Part shown: positions 44,000-53,637 of the stretch, piece after piece
Position numbering within the stretch: position 1 is the stretch's first letter
Layout of the letters: each line of letters starts with the position of its first letter
Assembly (NCBI RefSeq): GCF_009696045.1
Contig: NZ_VUMT01000006.1
Location: forward strand, 91,758 to 155,757
DNA length: 64,000 nt
Direction of reading: 5' to 3'
Source: Velocimicrobium porci
Lineage (GTDB): Bacteria > Bacillota > Clostridia > Lachnospirales > Lachnospiraceae
The notes under the pieces: generated by a model
Databases searched by the model: none
Told to the model about the DNA's origin: nothing
Seen by the model: only the letters and a program-made list of their open reading frames with translations
Translations under genes and position numbers: made by a program

Positions 44000-46390
44000 A
44001 TGCAATATGGGTATTTTGATAACGACAACAGGGAGTATGTAATTGAACGAGTAGATTTGCCAACGTCTTGGACGAATTATTTAGGCTTAAAGGATATGTG
44101 TGTAGTAGTGAACCATACAGCAGGAGGATATATGTTTTATAAGTCACCGGAATATCATAGGGTGACAAGATTTCGTGCAAATGCGGTTCCAATGGACAGA
44201 CCGGGTCATTATGTGTATATCCGTGATGATGAAACAAAGGATTATTGGAGCGTTTCGTGGCAACCGGTTGGGAAACCTCTTGATGAGGCAAATTATGAGT
44301 GTCGCCATGGTCTTTCCTATACAAAATATTCTTGTGACTATAATAAAATTAAAGCAGAACAGACTTTATCCGTTCCTCTAAATGATGCTGTTGAACTTTG
44401 GGATGTTAAGATTAAAAATGAAGATGATAAAGTTCGTAATTTGAGTGTGTACTCCTATTGTGAATTTTCTTTCCACCATATTGACATGGATAATCGTAAT
44501 TTTCAGATGAGTTTGTATGCAGCAGGTTCCTCTTATGAAGATGGAATTATTGAACATGATTTATTTTATGAAGAGTTTGGCTATCAATATTTTACATCAA
44601 ATTTTGAACCGGATGGATATGATTGTTTAAGAGATAAGTTCATTGGATTATATCATACAGAAGATAATCCAATTGGAGTAGAAAAGGGCGAATTGAGTAG
44701 TTCTTTTGAAAAAGGCGGCAATCATTGTGGTGCTTTGCAAAAGAAAATAACGTTACAGCCGAATGAAGAGATAAGATTGATTTTTATGCTTGGTGAAGGC
44801 GACCGTAAAACTGGTGCATGCATGAGAGAAAAGTATTCTGACATGAAAAAAGTGGACTCTGTTTATGAAGAATTGAGAGAATATTGGGATGAGAAGTTAG
44901 GAAAATTACAGATTCAGACTCCAAATGATGGTATGAATACGATGATTAATATATGGAATTTGTATCAGTCGGAAATCAATATAATGTTCTCACGTTTTGC
45001 TTCTTTTATTGAAGTTGGCGGAAGAACAGGGCTAGGGTATCGAGATACGGCACAGGATTCCATGACTGTTCCACATTCAAATCCAGAAAAATGTAAGCAG
45101 AGAATTGTTGAATTATTGAAGGGACTTGTTTCAAAGGGATATGGTCTTCATTTATTTCAACCAGAATGGTTTGAAGAGGATACAGATGTAAAACCATTTA
45201 AGTCACCTACAGTTGTACCAACTCCTAATGCCAGTGATATGATACACGGTTTAGAAGATGCCTGCTCTGACGATGCACTATGGCTTGTAAGTTCAATCGT
45301 GGAATACATAAAAGAAACAGGAGAGTATGATTTTGTTGATCAGGTAATTCGCTATGCAGATAAAGGGGAAGGTACTGTTTACGAACATATGAAGCGAATT
45401 TTAGATTTCTCAAATGAAATGGTTGGTGCAACGGGAGTTTGCAAAGGACTTAGAGCAGACTGGAATGATTGCCTGAATCTTGGCGGTGGAGAAAGTGCTA
45501 TGGTTTCATTCCTTCATTACTGGGCTTTGGATAATTTCTTGCAGTTAGCTTCTTATCTGGAACGAGAAGAGGATGTAGAAAAATATACGAAAATGAAGGA
45601 ACATGTAAAAGAAGTTTGTGACAATGAGTTATGGGATGAAGAATGGTTCATTCGTGGAATAACGAAAAATGGAAAAAAAATTGGAACAAAAGCTGATAAA
45701 GAAGGAAAGATTCATTTAGAATCAAATGCCTGGGCAGTTTTATCGGGTGCAGCTTCCTATGAAAAGGGAGTGAAAGCGATGGATTCCGTTGATAACTATC
45801 TATTTACACCTTATGGTATTATGTTAAACGGACCTTCTTATACAATTCCAGATGATGATATTGGTTTTGTGACCAGAGTGTACCCTGGTGTAAAAGAAAA
45901 TGGTGCAATTTTTAGTCATCCGAATCCATGGGCATGGGCGGCAGAGTGTAAGCTTGGCAGAGGAGATAAGGCGATGAAGTTTTACAATGCTTTGTGTCCA
46001 TACTATCAAAATGACATGATTGAGATCAGAGAGGCTGAGCCTTATTCTTATTGCCAGTTTGTTATGGGAAAAGACCATACCGCATTTGGACGTGCAAGAC
46101 ATCCATTTATGACCGGAACAGGTGGCTGGGCATATTTTTCGGCAACACGCTATATGCTTGGAATACGACCACAGCTTGACTATTTAGAAATTGATCCATG
46201 TATCCCTTCGGACTGGAAAGAATTTTCTGTGGAACGAGAATGGCGAGGTGCAAAATACATGATTCATGTTTCGAATCCAAATGGCGTGATGAAGGGAGTA
46301 AAGGATATTTTCTTAAATGATACGCCTGTAAAAGAAATCCCTGTTATGGCAGCAGGAAGTGTAAATCAGGTAGAAGTAACGATGGGATAA
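44000..46390 (+). CDS. chbP: GH94 phosphorylase, probable N,N'-diacetylchitobiose phosphorylase
   Basis: 796 aa, cytoplasmic. Splits (GlcNAc)2 with phosphate into GlcNAc-1-phosphate and GlcNAc. The GH94 layout is complete: N-terminal beta-sandwich (about 1-270), helical linker, alpha/alpha barrel (about 310-710) and C-terminal beta cap. The catalytic acid is D490 in GLRADWNDCLNLGGGESAM. Segments I recognise from chitobiose phosphorylase rather than cellobiose phosphorylase are SRFASFIEVGGRTGLGYRDT, KSPTVVPTPNASDMIHG and the C-terminal AAGSVNQVEVTMG; length and position of D490 also match that enzyme closely. Cellobiose or another beta-linked disaccharide remains possible. AGGAGG is 11 bases upstream. 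The mutase gene follows by 21 bp, and nagB-nagA is divergent. Confidence 0.85.
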   Translation: MQYGYFDNDNREYVIERVDLPTSWTNYLGLKDMCVVVNHTAGGYMFYKSPEYHRVTRFRANAVPMDRPGHYVYIRDDETKDYWSVSWQPVGKPLDEANYECRHGLSYTKYSCDYNKIKAEQTLSVPLNDAVELWDVKIKNEDDKVRNLSVYSYCEFSFHHIDMDNRNFQMSLYAAGSSYEDGIIEHDLFYEEFGYQYFTSNFEPDGYDCLRDKFIGLYHTEDNPIGVEKGELSSSFEKGGNHCGALQKKITLQPNEEIRLIFMLGEGDRKTGACMREKYSDMKKVDSVYEELREYWDEKLGKLQIQTPNDGMNTMINIWNLYQSEINIMFSRFASFIEVGGRTGLGYRDTAQDSMTVPHSNPEKCKQRIVELLKGLVSKGYGLHLFQPEWFEEDTDVKPFKSPTVVPTPNASDMIHGLEDACSDDALWLVSSIVEYIKETGEYDFVDQVIRYADKGEGTVYEHMKRILDFSNEMVGATGVCKGLRADWNDCLNLGGGESAMVSFLHYWALDNFLQLASYLEREEDVEKYTKMKEHVKEVCDNELWDEEWFIRGITKNGKKIGTKADKEGKIHLESNAWAVLSGAASYEKGVKAMDSVDNYLFTPYGIMLNGPSYTIPDDDIGFVTRVYPGVKENGAIFSHPNPWAWAAECKLGRGDKAMKFYNALCPYYQNDMIEIREAEPYSYCQFVMGKDHTAFGRARHPFMTGTGGWAYFSATRYMLGIRPQLDYLEIDPCIPSDWKEFSVEREWRGAKYMIHVSNPNGVMKGVKDIFLNDTPVKEIPVMAAGSVNQVEVTMG

Positions 46391-46411
46391 GCAAAAAGGA
46401 GGAAACCCAGA

Positions 46412-47827
46412 ATGATACAATTTGGAACAGGTGGCTGGAGAGCAGTAATCGGTGATGAATTTACGAAAGAGAACATACAGCTATTAGCAAAAGCACTTTC
46501 CAATAAAATGAAAGATGAAGAAGTGGAAGAAAAAGGAATGGTAATTGGGTATGACAGACGTTTTCTTTCAAAAGAAGCGATGCAATGGGCAGGGCGTGTC
46601 TTTGCAGCAGAAGGAATTAAAACATATTTAATTAATCGTTCTTCTCCTACTCCATTGATTATGTTTTATGTAATGAAACATGAGTTCCCATATGGTATGA
46701 TGGTGACAGCAAGTCATAATCCTGCAATTTATAATGGGATTAAAGTGTTTACAGAAGGTGGAAGAGATGCAGATGAATTTCAGACAAAAGCATTAGAGGA
46801 ATATATTTCGCATGTAAAAAAAGAAGATGTAAGAGAAATGGAATACGAAGAAGCATTGAAAAATGGCATGATCGTAGAAATTAACCCATTAAATGAATAC
46901 CTTGATAATATTATTAGTGCAGTTGACATGAAGGCAATTCGTGACAGAGGGTTAAAAGTAGCATTAGACCCAATGTATGGGGTAAGTGAAACTTCTTTAA
47001 AAACCATTTTATTGACAGCCCGTTGCGAGGTTGAAACAATTCATGACCGTCATGATACTTTATTTGGTGGGAAACTACCAGCACCGTCTGCACATACGTT
47101 AAGAGCATTACAAAATCATGTAATTGACAAACGATGTGATATAGGAATTGCTACAGATGGAGATGCCGACAGAATCGGTGTAATTGATGATACCGGTCGT
47201 TTCTTACATCCAAACGATATTCTTGTTCTATTATATTATTATCTTGTGAAATATAAAGGATGGCATGGTCCGGTTGTTAGAAATATTGCAACAACTCATA
47301 TGCTTGACAAAGTAGCAGAACGATTTGGAGAGAAATGTTATGAGGTTCCGGTCGGTTTTAAATATATATCAGCTAAAATGCAGGAAACGGATGCAGTAAT
47401 CGGTGGAGAGTCTTCTGGTGGTCTTACTGTCCGTGGACATATTAAAGGAAAGGATGGGATTTATGCCGCTTCCTTATTAGTAGAAATGATTGCAGTGACT
47501 GGAAAAAAATTATCGGAAATTGCAAAAGAAATTGAAACAGAATGTGGTTCAATTTATATGGAAGAAAGGGATTATAAATTCAACCAAGAGAAAAAAGAAC
47601 AAATTTATCAAATATTAATGTTAGATAAAGAATTACCAGAGTTAAATTTTGATATTGACAAGATTTCTTATTTAGACGGTTGTAAAGTGTACTTTAAAAA
47701 TGGCGGATGGATTATTGCAAGGTTTTCAGGGACAGAACCATTGCTTCGAATTTTCTGTGAGATGCCAAATCCTGAAGATGCAAAACAGCTTTGTAATTTG
47801 TATGAAGAATTTCTAAAATTGAAATAA
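46412..47827 (+). CDS. alpha-D-phosphohexomutase (phosphoglucomutase/phosphomannomutase family)
   Basis: 471 aa enzyme that moves phosphate between C1 and C6 of hexoses. The phosphoserine is S101 in VTASHNPAIYNGIKV, the metal loop is ATDGDADRIGVID, the sugar loop is GGESSGGLTVRGH, and the phosphate-binding loop is RFSGTEPLLRIFCE. The family includes phosphoglucomutase, phosphomannomutase and phosphoglucosamine mutase; sequence alone does not fix the sugar. Its place directly after the chitobiose phosphorylase gene suggests GlcNAc-1-P to GlcNAc-6-P, which would feed NagA. Glucose-1-P would be the expected substrate if the phosphorylase used cellobiose instead. Confidence 0.88.
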   Translation: MIQFGTGGWRAVIGDEFTKENIQLLAKALSNKMKDEEVEEKGMVIGYDRRFLSKEAMQWAGRVFAAEGIKTYLINRSSPTPLIMFYVMKHEFPYGMMVTASHNPAIYNGIKVFTEGGRDADEFQTKALEEYISHVKKEDVREMEYEEALKNGMIVEINPLNEYLDNIISAVDMKAIRDRGLKVALDPMYGVSETSLKTILLTARCEVETIHDRHDTLFGGKLPAPSAHTLRALQNHVIDKRCDIGIATDGDADRIGVIDDTGRFLHPNDILVLLYYYLVKYKGWHGPVVRNIATTHMLDKVAERFGEKCYEVPVGFKYISAKMQETDAVIGGESSGGLTVRGHIKGKDGIYAASLLVEMIAVTGKKLSEIAKEIETECGSIYMEERDYKFNQEKKEQIYQILMLDKELPELNFDIDKISYLDGCKVYFKNGGWIIARFSGTEPLLRIFCEMPNPEDAKQLCNLYEEFLKLK

Positions 47828-47828
47828 T

Positions 47829-47875
47829 AAAAAAAGTGCTATTTTTATAAGAAAATGAAAAATAGCACTTTTTTT
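47829..47875. terminator. bidirectional terminator after the mutase gene
   Basis: AAAAAAAGTGCTATTTTT (47829-47846) pairs with AAAAATAGCACTTTTTTT (47858-47875), 18 bp perfect with an 11-nt loop. It lies between convergent genes. Confidence 0.92.
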
Positions 47876-47892
47876 GTGATGCCATAATTGGA

Positions 47893-49116
47893 CTAAAAAT
47901 AATTATTAATCCAACAAGGCTTTTTATAAAAAACACAAGAAAGTTTTTCAAGAGTGCAATGTAATGTCAGGTCATTACAGAATAATAACTGTTCAGGTGT
48001 GTAGTTTCCTACAATAGCAGAAGAAAATAAAGAGACAGGTAATGAAACGTCTGGTGAAACGTGTTCCGTCTTTTCAATGGAAACTGCTTTTCCAGATTCA
48101 AATATGATGTGGAAAACTCCATTATTTTCTATAATCTGTTGGTCAAAAAGTTCAATGGTAATTTCACCACTGCCTTTATAGTTTGCCTGTTTCAAAACAG
48201 ATGGAACATGGATTGCACGTATCATACCATTTGAACCAATTGTCATATAACTTGAACTTTGAGCAAAGTCAGTGCAAAAGGATTGAAGATTATGAGTGGA
48301 AGGACCATAAAAATGGACTCTTTTGTAATCACTTGCGTAGGTACTGAGAAAGCTCATGATTGCCTGTAAAGTTGAAAAGCTGTTATATACAAGTTCCCGG
48401 CAATTTAAGATTGCCTGATTGTTATCAAAATCTTTTTTAAAGATGATATATCCGCAAGGAATGCCTGCGTCGTTTTTATATAGATAAGCATATGTGTTAT
48501 TATAAGCTGCTTTTGCCTCTTTTAGTATTGTCCAGTCATATTTATCACGATTTACCATCATATTAAAGGAAGAAGCAAATGTTTTATAGGTTTCTTCAAA
48601 CATTGGCTGTTCCGATGGAGAAGAATACAGGTGGAAAGAACCGGAATAGGAGCAACATGGAATCTTCGATAAATCCAGATTCCAACCGATGGAAGTACAA
48701 GAACGTTCATAACCATATTTGCGGTAAAAACTTTCACTAAATGGATAAAGATAAGAAAAAGCAATCTTATTCTTGTACATTTCAGGTAAAATGGTTTGGA
48801 AAATTTTCTTTACGGCTCCTTTTTTTCTGTGGTGTGGATAGGTAACTACATTTCCGATTCCGGTTCCATTCATAATGCTTCCATCAAAATAAAATTGATA
48901 AGGAATCACGTTTAAACAAGACATAAGCTCATTCTGTTCTGTGAAAGCACCATATATCATATTCCAATAAGCATCCCCTTTTTGATCAGGAGAAGCTAAA
49001 AGCTGATTTAAGTATTCTTCTTTTGGTTTATTCATCTGAAATGGATATTCAAAACAGATTGCACTCAGTTGTTTGGCTTCAATTAATTCTTCTTTCCTAA
49101 TTGGTCGTATATTCAT
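47893..49116 (-). CDS. Eis-type GNAT N-acetyltransferase with SCP2-like C-terminus
   Basis: 407 aa. The N-terminal GNAT part has MNIRPIRKEELIEAKQLSA and the acetyl-CoA loop GIGNVVTYPHHRKKGAVKKIF; a second GNAT-like domain and a C-terminal sterol-carrier-type domain (GSGEITIELFDQQIIENNGVF) follow, the three-part layout of the Eis family, which acetylates amines including some aminoglycosides. The natural substrate is unknown. The conserved FYRKYGYER segment is present. GGAGGG is six bases before the start. It runs opposite to its neighbours and does not look like part of the sugar locus. Confidence 0.85.
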   Translation of the reverse strand: MNIRPIRKEELIEAKQLSAICFEYPFQMNKPKEEYLNQLLASPDQKGDAYWNMIYGAFTEQNELMSCLNVIPYQFYFDGSIMNGTGIGNVVTYPHHRKKGAVKKIFQTILPEMYKNKIAFSYLYPFSESFYRKYGYERSCTSIGWNLDLSKIPCCSYSGSFHLYSSPSEQPMFEETYKTFASSFNMMVNRDKYDWTILKEAKAAYNNTYAYLYKNDAGIPCGYIIFKKDFDNNQAILNCRELVYNSFSTLQAIMSFLSTYASDYKRVHFYGPSTHNLQSFCTDFAQSSSYMTIGSNGMIRAIHVPSVLKQANYKGSGEITIELFDQQIIENNGVFHIIFESGKAVSIEKTEHVSPDVSLPVSLFSSAIVGNYTPEQLLFCNDLTLHCTLEKLSCVFYKKPCWINNYF

Positions 49117-49183
49117 GAAAACCCTCCTTTTTTTCTATATTATAGCCATTTTGAAAAATAGAATCAATTAGAATAAGAGGGAG

Positions 49184-49199
49184 AACAAGTTAAGACAAA
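49184..49199 (+). promoter_or_regulatory. CAAG-N6-CAAA site upstream of the sensor kinase gene
   Basis: AACAAGTTAAGACAAA, 12 of 16 matches to the repeat at 43881. It ends 44 bp before a TAATAA (49243-49248) that could serve as -10. No good second copy 21 bp upstream. Confidence 0.45.
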
Positions 49200-49277
49200 A
49201 TATCACATTTTTGGTTTCTTCTTTTTTCTGATTATGTTAGACTAATAATAAGTAAATAGGAAAAGAGAGGGATATTT

Positions 49278-51107
49278 ATGCACACCAAAAGAAAATTTAA
49301 AGTACATGAATGGAAGAAAATTTTTAATCGGAAGCAATTTTCATTGAAAAAACAGTTAATTTTGCTGATTAGTATTTGCTGGCTGCTTCCGATTATGATA
49401 ATTTTTGTGAATATGTCGTCAACGTATCAAATGGACATGATTAAAAAGACCGAAGATATTCGAATGGAAGAAACAAAAGCTTATACGATGGCTCTTTCAT
49501 ATAATATAAATGAAGTAATCGATTTAACAAAGAACTTATTTTATGACCGGCTGATTGAAACTCCATGGCAAAAATATATGGATGGAGCAATTGATTGGGG
49601 GGAATATTACGATGAATCAAAGAAAATGATAAATATAAAGTTTGACAAGGATTGGAGAATTGATGAAGCTTTTTTTTATCTGCTTGAATCGCCGGAGCAG
49701 ATTTATCCATGTACAACGGGTGAACTGGAAGTTTTTCAAGGAAATGTAAAAGAAGCGGCTCATGAAGTATCGGCTAATCCGAGTGCTAGGGTGATTGTAA
49801 AAGTGGTAGATAAAGAAATTTATATTTTTAGAAATATTTATGCAATTCATGGGTATAAAAAAATTGCTACGATGGTAATAAAATTAAATACTCAGGAGCT
49901 ATTGAATAGAATGAATAGCAGCGATGAATATGATTTAGTTTTCTACATTAATAAAGGAGAAGAAAACATTACCTATGACAGAGAAACAAAAGATTGTGAG
50001 CAGAAAAAAGAAATATTAGAAGTTGTAAAATATAATTTTAAGCGTGAGGGGAATATCATTAAACAGTATCAGCTGACAGATAGGGAAAAACAATACCAGG
50101 GATTTGTCTATCAAAAAGCCTATGATGATTATAATTTGTGCAGTATATTAATCATTGACCGTACGGAATTATTTGTTGTATTTAAGACATTAGTTAACTT
50201 AGTGGAAGGTTTGTTAATTGTAGTAATTCCAATTTTGGCAATTTTTATTCTAATGTTTAAGAAAAATTTCACTTTTCCAATTGAACATATGGTAGAAGCT
50301 TTTAAAGAGATTAAAGAGGGAAATATGGGAATCCAGATTCCGAGAGATAGAGATACAATGCCGAATCAGGAATTTATTTATTTAGTGGATTCGTTTAATG
50401 AAATGTCCACCAAAATAAAATATTTATTTAATTATGCTTATAATGAAGAAATCGCAAGAAAGGATGCTCAGATTATTGCATTACAATCTCAGATTAATCC
50501 GCATTTTTTAAATAATACATTGGAGATGATGAATTGGCAGGCGAGAATGGCAGGAGATGTCAGTGTATCAAAAATGATAGAGGCATTATCCACTCTTTTA
50601 GACTATACAATGAACCGGGAAAGCAAACGTCTGATTAGCCTGGCAGAGGAAATCCGCTGTGCCGACGCTTATCTTTACATTATATCAATGCGGTTCGGAC
50701 AGAGGCTTCAAGTAGAAAAAGAGATTGACCAGTCTATTTTACAGACACAGGTTCCTCAGATTATTTTACAGCCATTATTGGAAAATGCAGTTTTACATGG
50801 AATTGAGTCTGAAAACAGGGGAACGATTTGGCTTCAGGTTTATAAAAAAGAGGCTAATATTTTTATGGAAGTTCGAAATACAGGGAAAAAACTGACGAAG
50901 GAAAAGGAAGAAAAAATAGCAAGTATATTAAATGGTGAACAGGAAATTAAAAAGGGACGTGGTCAGCACACTTCGTTAGGGATTCGCAATGTAAATCAAA
51001 GAATCAAACTAATTTATGGTGATAATTACGGATTAACGATAAAATCATGCGGGGAAAATATAACGTGTTCTACAATAAAAATACCATTTGAGGGTGATAT
51101 TTTATAA
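49278..51107 (+). CDS. YesM-type sensor histidine kinase
   Basis: 609 aa membrane sensor. TM1 at about residues 25-47, an extracytoplasmic sensing domain of about 240 residues, TM2 at about 292-316, HAMP (about 316-370), then the His_kinase domain with phospho-acceptor H409 in QSQINPHFLNNTLEMMNW. The ATPase has LLENAVLHGIE and LGIRNVNQRIKLIYG. YesM kinases pair with AraC-type receivers and usually control sugar ABC importers of the same locus. The cognate regulator here is most likely at 54577-55362, beyond the transporter genes. Confidence 0.92.
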   Translation: MHTKRKFKVHEWKKIFNRKQFSLKKQLILLISICWLLPIMIIFVNMSSTYQMDMIKKTEDIRMEETKAYTMALSYNINEVIDLTKNLFYDRLIETPWQKYMDGAIDWGEYYDESKKMINIKFDKDWRIDEAFFYLLESPEQIYPCTTGELEVFQGNVKEAAHEVSANPSARVIVKVVDKEIYIFRNIYAIHGYKKIATMVIKLNTQELLNRMNSSDEYDLVFYINKGEENITYDRETKDCEQKKEILEVVKYNFKREGNIIKQYQLTDREKQYQGFVYQKAYDDYNLCSILIIDRTELFVVFKTLVNLVEGLLIVVIPILAIFILMFKKNFTFPIEHMVEAFKEIKEGNMGIQIPRDRDTMPNQEFIYLVDSFNEMSTKIKYLFNYAYNEEIARKDAQIIALQSQINPHFLNNTLEMMNWQARMAGDVSVSKMIEALSTLLDYTMNRESKRLISLAEEIRCADAYLYIISMRFGQRLQVEKEIDQSILQTQVPQIILQPLLENAVLHGIESENRGTIWLQVYKKEANIFMEVRNTGKKLTKEKEEKIASILNGEQEIKKGRGQHTSLGIRNVNQRIKLIYGDNYGLTIKSCGENITCSTIKIPFEGDIL

Positions 51108-51132
51108 AAAAGTTGCTTTTTTTTGCGAATAT

Positions 51133-51148
51133 GGCAAGAATGAACAAA
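51133..51148 (+). promoter_or_regulatory. CAAG-N6-CAAA site upstream of the binding-protein gene
   Basis: GGCAAGAATGAACAAA, 12 of 16 matches to 43902-43917. It ends exactly 42 bp before the -10 TATAAT at 51190-51195, the same spacing as at the phosphorylase gene. The -35 position (51167-51172, ATGCTA) is poor. Confidence 0.55.
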
Positions 51149-51189
51149 TAATGTCAAAACAGACTAATGCTATTTGGTTAATCTGCAAG

Positions 51190-51195
51190 TATAAT
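51190..51195 (+). promoter_or_regulatory. -10 element of the sugar ABC transporter operon
   Basis: TATAAT without a matching -35, about 104 bp before the start codon; again the look of an activated promoter. Confidence 0.55.
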
Positions 51196-51298
51196 ATAGA
51201 TATACCAGATGAGGAAATATAAAAAAGAACGAAACAATATGCGATTTCCAAAATGGTATAAACAAATTTTCATATTTATTTTTTAAGGAGGAAAAGAC

Positions 51299-52633
51299 AT
51301 GAGAAAAACAAAAAAAGCGATTGCACTTATGCTTGCTTTTGGTTTGACTATGAGCATGATGACAGGCTGTGGTTCAAGCGATGAGCAGACAACTAACAAT
51401 GGGGGGAATACGGAAACAACGGAAACAACAGATGGCACAGAAGAAACTTCTGAAGATGAGGCTTGTACATTAAATGTAGTAACAATGATGGCCGGTGAAG
51501 ACGCCAATACAGACAATTATAATAAAGTAGTTGAACAATTTCAGAAGGATCATCCAAACATTACAATTGAAGATAATTCAGCAACAGCTGATAATGATTG
51601 GAAAGTTCAGATTGAAGCAGACTTCTCAATGGACAATGAACCAGATGTTATTCAGTACTTCACAGACAAGAGTGCTGAAAACATTTTAAAGGCAGATAAA
51701 TTTGTTACATTAGAAGAAATGCAGGCTGAAAATCCTGAAATTGCAAAAAATACTTCTGATGTTGCTTTAGAGCAGACAAAATCTCCAGTAGATGGAAAGA
51801 ACTACGCAGTTCCTACTACAGGTTACTGGGAAGGATTATTCTGTAACAAGGATTTATTTGATAAATACAATCTTGAATTACCTACAGATTGGGATAAGTT
51901 AGAAACAGCAGTTAAAACATTTAAAGAAAATGACATCGTTCCAGTTGCATTGGCTATGAACGACGTTCCTAACTACTGGATTGAATTCTTGATGATGACA
52001 GCATCTACAACAGATGAATTCGTTCAAATTCCAGAAAAGGCTCCAAAGAGCTGGGTAGAAGGATTATCTAAAATCAAAGATTTATATGATTTAGGTGCAT
52101 TCTCCAAAGACGTTGCAACTGTAGATAATGAAATGGCTCAAAATACATTTAAAGACAAAAAAGCAGCTATGATTTTAGAAGGTTCCTGGTTCTTAAATGG
52201 AGTTCCTGATACAGAAAATACTGTAGTATGTGCTTTCCCAAGATGGGATGGAGCAAAATCGGAAGAAGGAACAGCTATTTCCGGATATTCTTCAGGATTC
52301 TATATCACAAAGAAAGCTTGGGAAGATCCAGCTAAGAAGAAAGCAGCTCTTGAATTTGTATTAGCGAATACATGTGACAAACAAATTCTTACATACTGGG
52401 GTGGTAATGGTGCTTGCTCCGTACCAGTTCCAGAAGGTGGAGACTTCAATCCTCTTCAAGTATCTGGTGCTAAATACGCAGAAACAATTAAAAATCCAGT
52501 TGGACCAACTGATTCTCGTATGACTCCAGAAGCATTTAACGGATTAAAAGATAACATGGTTGCAATCGCTACTGGAAAAATGTCAGCTGAAAAAGGAATT
52601 AACAATATGTTAAAAATTAACAGCCAGAAATAA
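51299..52633 (+). CDS. extracellular sugar-binding lipoprotein of an ABC importer
   Basis: 444 aa, family 1 solute-binding protein. A lipoprotein signal peptide ends in SMMTGC (lipidated Cys23), followed by a Thr/Glu-rich flexible linker. The mature part has the usual two-lobe pattern (LNVVTMMAGEDANTDNYNKVVEQFQKDHP; KKAAMILEGSWFLNGV). Codon use is more GC-balanced and regular than that of its neighbours, consistent with high expression. A terminator lies between it and the permease genes, which would give more binding protein than permease. Ligand inferred to be chitobiose or a related oligosaccharide from context. Confidence 0.92.
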   Translation: MRKTKKAIALMLAFGLTMSMMTGCGSSDEQTTNNGGNTETTETTDGTEETSEDEACTLNVVTMMAGEDANTDNYNKVVEQFQKDHPNITIEDNSATADNDWKVQIEADFSMDNEPDVIQYFTDKSAENILKADKFVTLEEMQAENPEIAKNTSDVALEQTKSPVDGKNYAVPTTGYWEGLFCNKDLFDKYNLELPTDWDKLETAVKTFKENDIVPVALAMNDVPNYWIEFLMMTASTTDEFVQIPEKAPKSWVEGLSKIKDLYDLGAFSKDVATVDNEMAQNTFKDKKAAMILEGSWFLNGVPDTENTVVCAFPRWDGAKSEEGTAISGYSSGFYITKKAWEDPAKKKAALEFVLANTCDKQILTYWGGNGACSVPVPEGGDFNPLQVSGAKYAETIKNPVGPTDSRMTPEAFNGLKDNMVAIATGKMSAEKGINNMLKINSQK

Positions 52634-52665
52634 TAAGAGTTGTATTAAGGTAGCATGGAAACAGA

Positions 52666-52699
52666 ACAGGGGGGTTTTTTATTGGGCCCCTCTGTTTTT
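52666..52699 (+). terminator. attenuating terminator between binding-protein and permease genes
   Basis: ACAGGGGGG (52666-52674) pairs with CCCCTCTGT (52687-52695) including one G-T pair, 12-nt loop, then TTTTA. The short T-run suggests partial termination. Confidence 0.75.
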
Positions 52700-52740
52700 A
52701 TGAAAAAATATGAAAAAATGGAAGAAAGGCGTGGAGTGAT

Positions 52741-53622
52741 ATGCTATATAAGAAGAAATGGCCTTTAATTGTATTTTTAATACCTGGCTTAATTATGATG
52801 GGAGTATTTTTATACTATCCTTTTATTTCTAACATCGGAAATAGTTTTTACAATATGAGCAGTGTTGTAAGGATGCCAGGTGTAGAGCTTAATTTTATCG
52901 GATTAGAAAACTATAAAAACTTATTTAAAGACCCTTATATTAAAATTGCATTGAAAAATTCATTTTTAATGATGATTTTAACTGTGATTTTCCAAGTAGG
53001 ATTGGCTTTGGTTTTTGCAATTTTGGTAAATTCAATTCGTCGCGGACAACAGCTTTTCCGTACCCTTTACTTTTTCCCAGTTGTAATTTCTGCCTCTGCA
53101 TTAGGCTTACTTTTTAAACTGTTTTATGATTACAATGGTGGTATGTTAAACCAGATTTTAGAAAAGATGGGAAAAGAGCCTGTTATGTGGCTATCTGAAT
53201 CATTGGCATTTACAATGATAAGCATACCGGTATTATGGAGTTATGTTGGATTTTATTTTGTCATTATTTTAACAGGAATTTGCGATATTCCAGATGATGT
53301 ATATGAGGCAGCGGCTATTGACGGATGTTCAGGTTTTAAATCCGTATTTTATATAACAGTACCTCTTTTAAGAGGCGTTCTTTGTACTTGTATTACACTG
53401 GCAGTTACAGGTGCGTTGAAGGTATTCGACTTACCTTGGATGCTGGCAGAAAAAGGTGCACCAAATGGTACAACTCATTTCTTAGGAACTTATATGTATC
53501 ATACAGCATTTAGTAATAATAATTTTGATTATGGTTCTACAATTGCTTTATTTATCGTTGTAGTTGGTGTTATAGTATCAAAGGCAGTTGACTTTATTGT
53601 AAAACCAGATAAGAATTTGTAG
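52741..53622 (+). CDS. sugar ABC transporter permease, MalF/UgpA type
   Basis: 293 aa with six membrane helices starting at about residue 9 (LIVFLIPGLIMMGVFLYYPF). The ATPase-docking EAA loop is YEAAAIDGCSGFKSVFYITV near residue 200. It pairs with the second permease seven genes-bases downstream (15 bp to its ATG) and with the lipoprotein upstream. No ATPase gene is in the locus; such importers normally share a general MsmX/MsiK-type ATPase encoded elsewhere. Confidence 0.93.
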   Translation: MLYKKKWPLIVFLIPGLIMMGVFLYYPFISNIGNSFYNMSSVVRMPGVELNFIGLENYKNLFKDPYIKIALKNSFLMMILTVIFQVGLALVFAILVNSIRRGQQLFRTLYFFPVVISASALGLLFKLFYDYNGGMLNQILEKMGKEPVMWLSESLAFTMISIPVLWSYVGFYFVIILTGICDIPDDVYEAAAIDGCSGFKSVFYITVPLLRGVLCTCITLAVTGALKVFDLPWMLAEKGAPNGTTHFLGTYMYHTAFSNNNFDYGSTIALFIVVVGVIVSKAVDFIVKPDKNL

Positions 53623-53637
53623 GAGGGAATGATACAT

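Noticed and set aside
43956..44324. Minus-strand reading frame over the phosphorylase start
   Set aside because: Covers a supported plus-strand promoter and gene start; no homology pattern.
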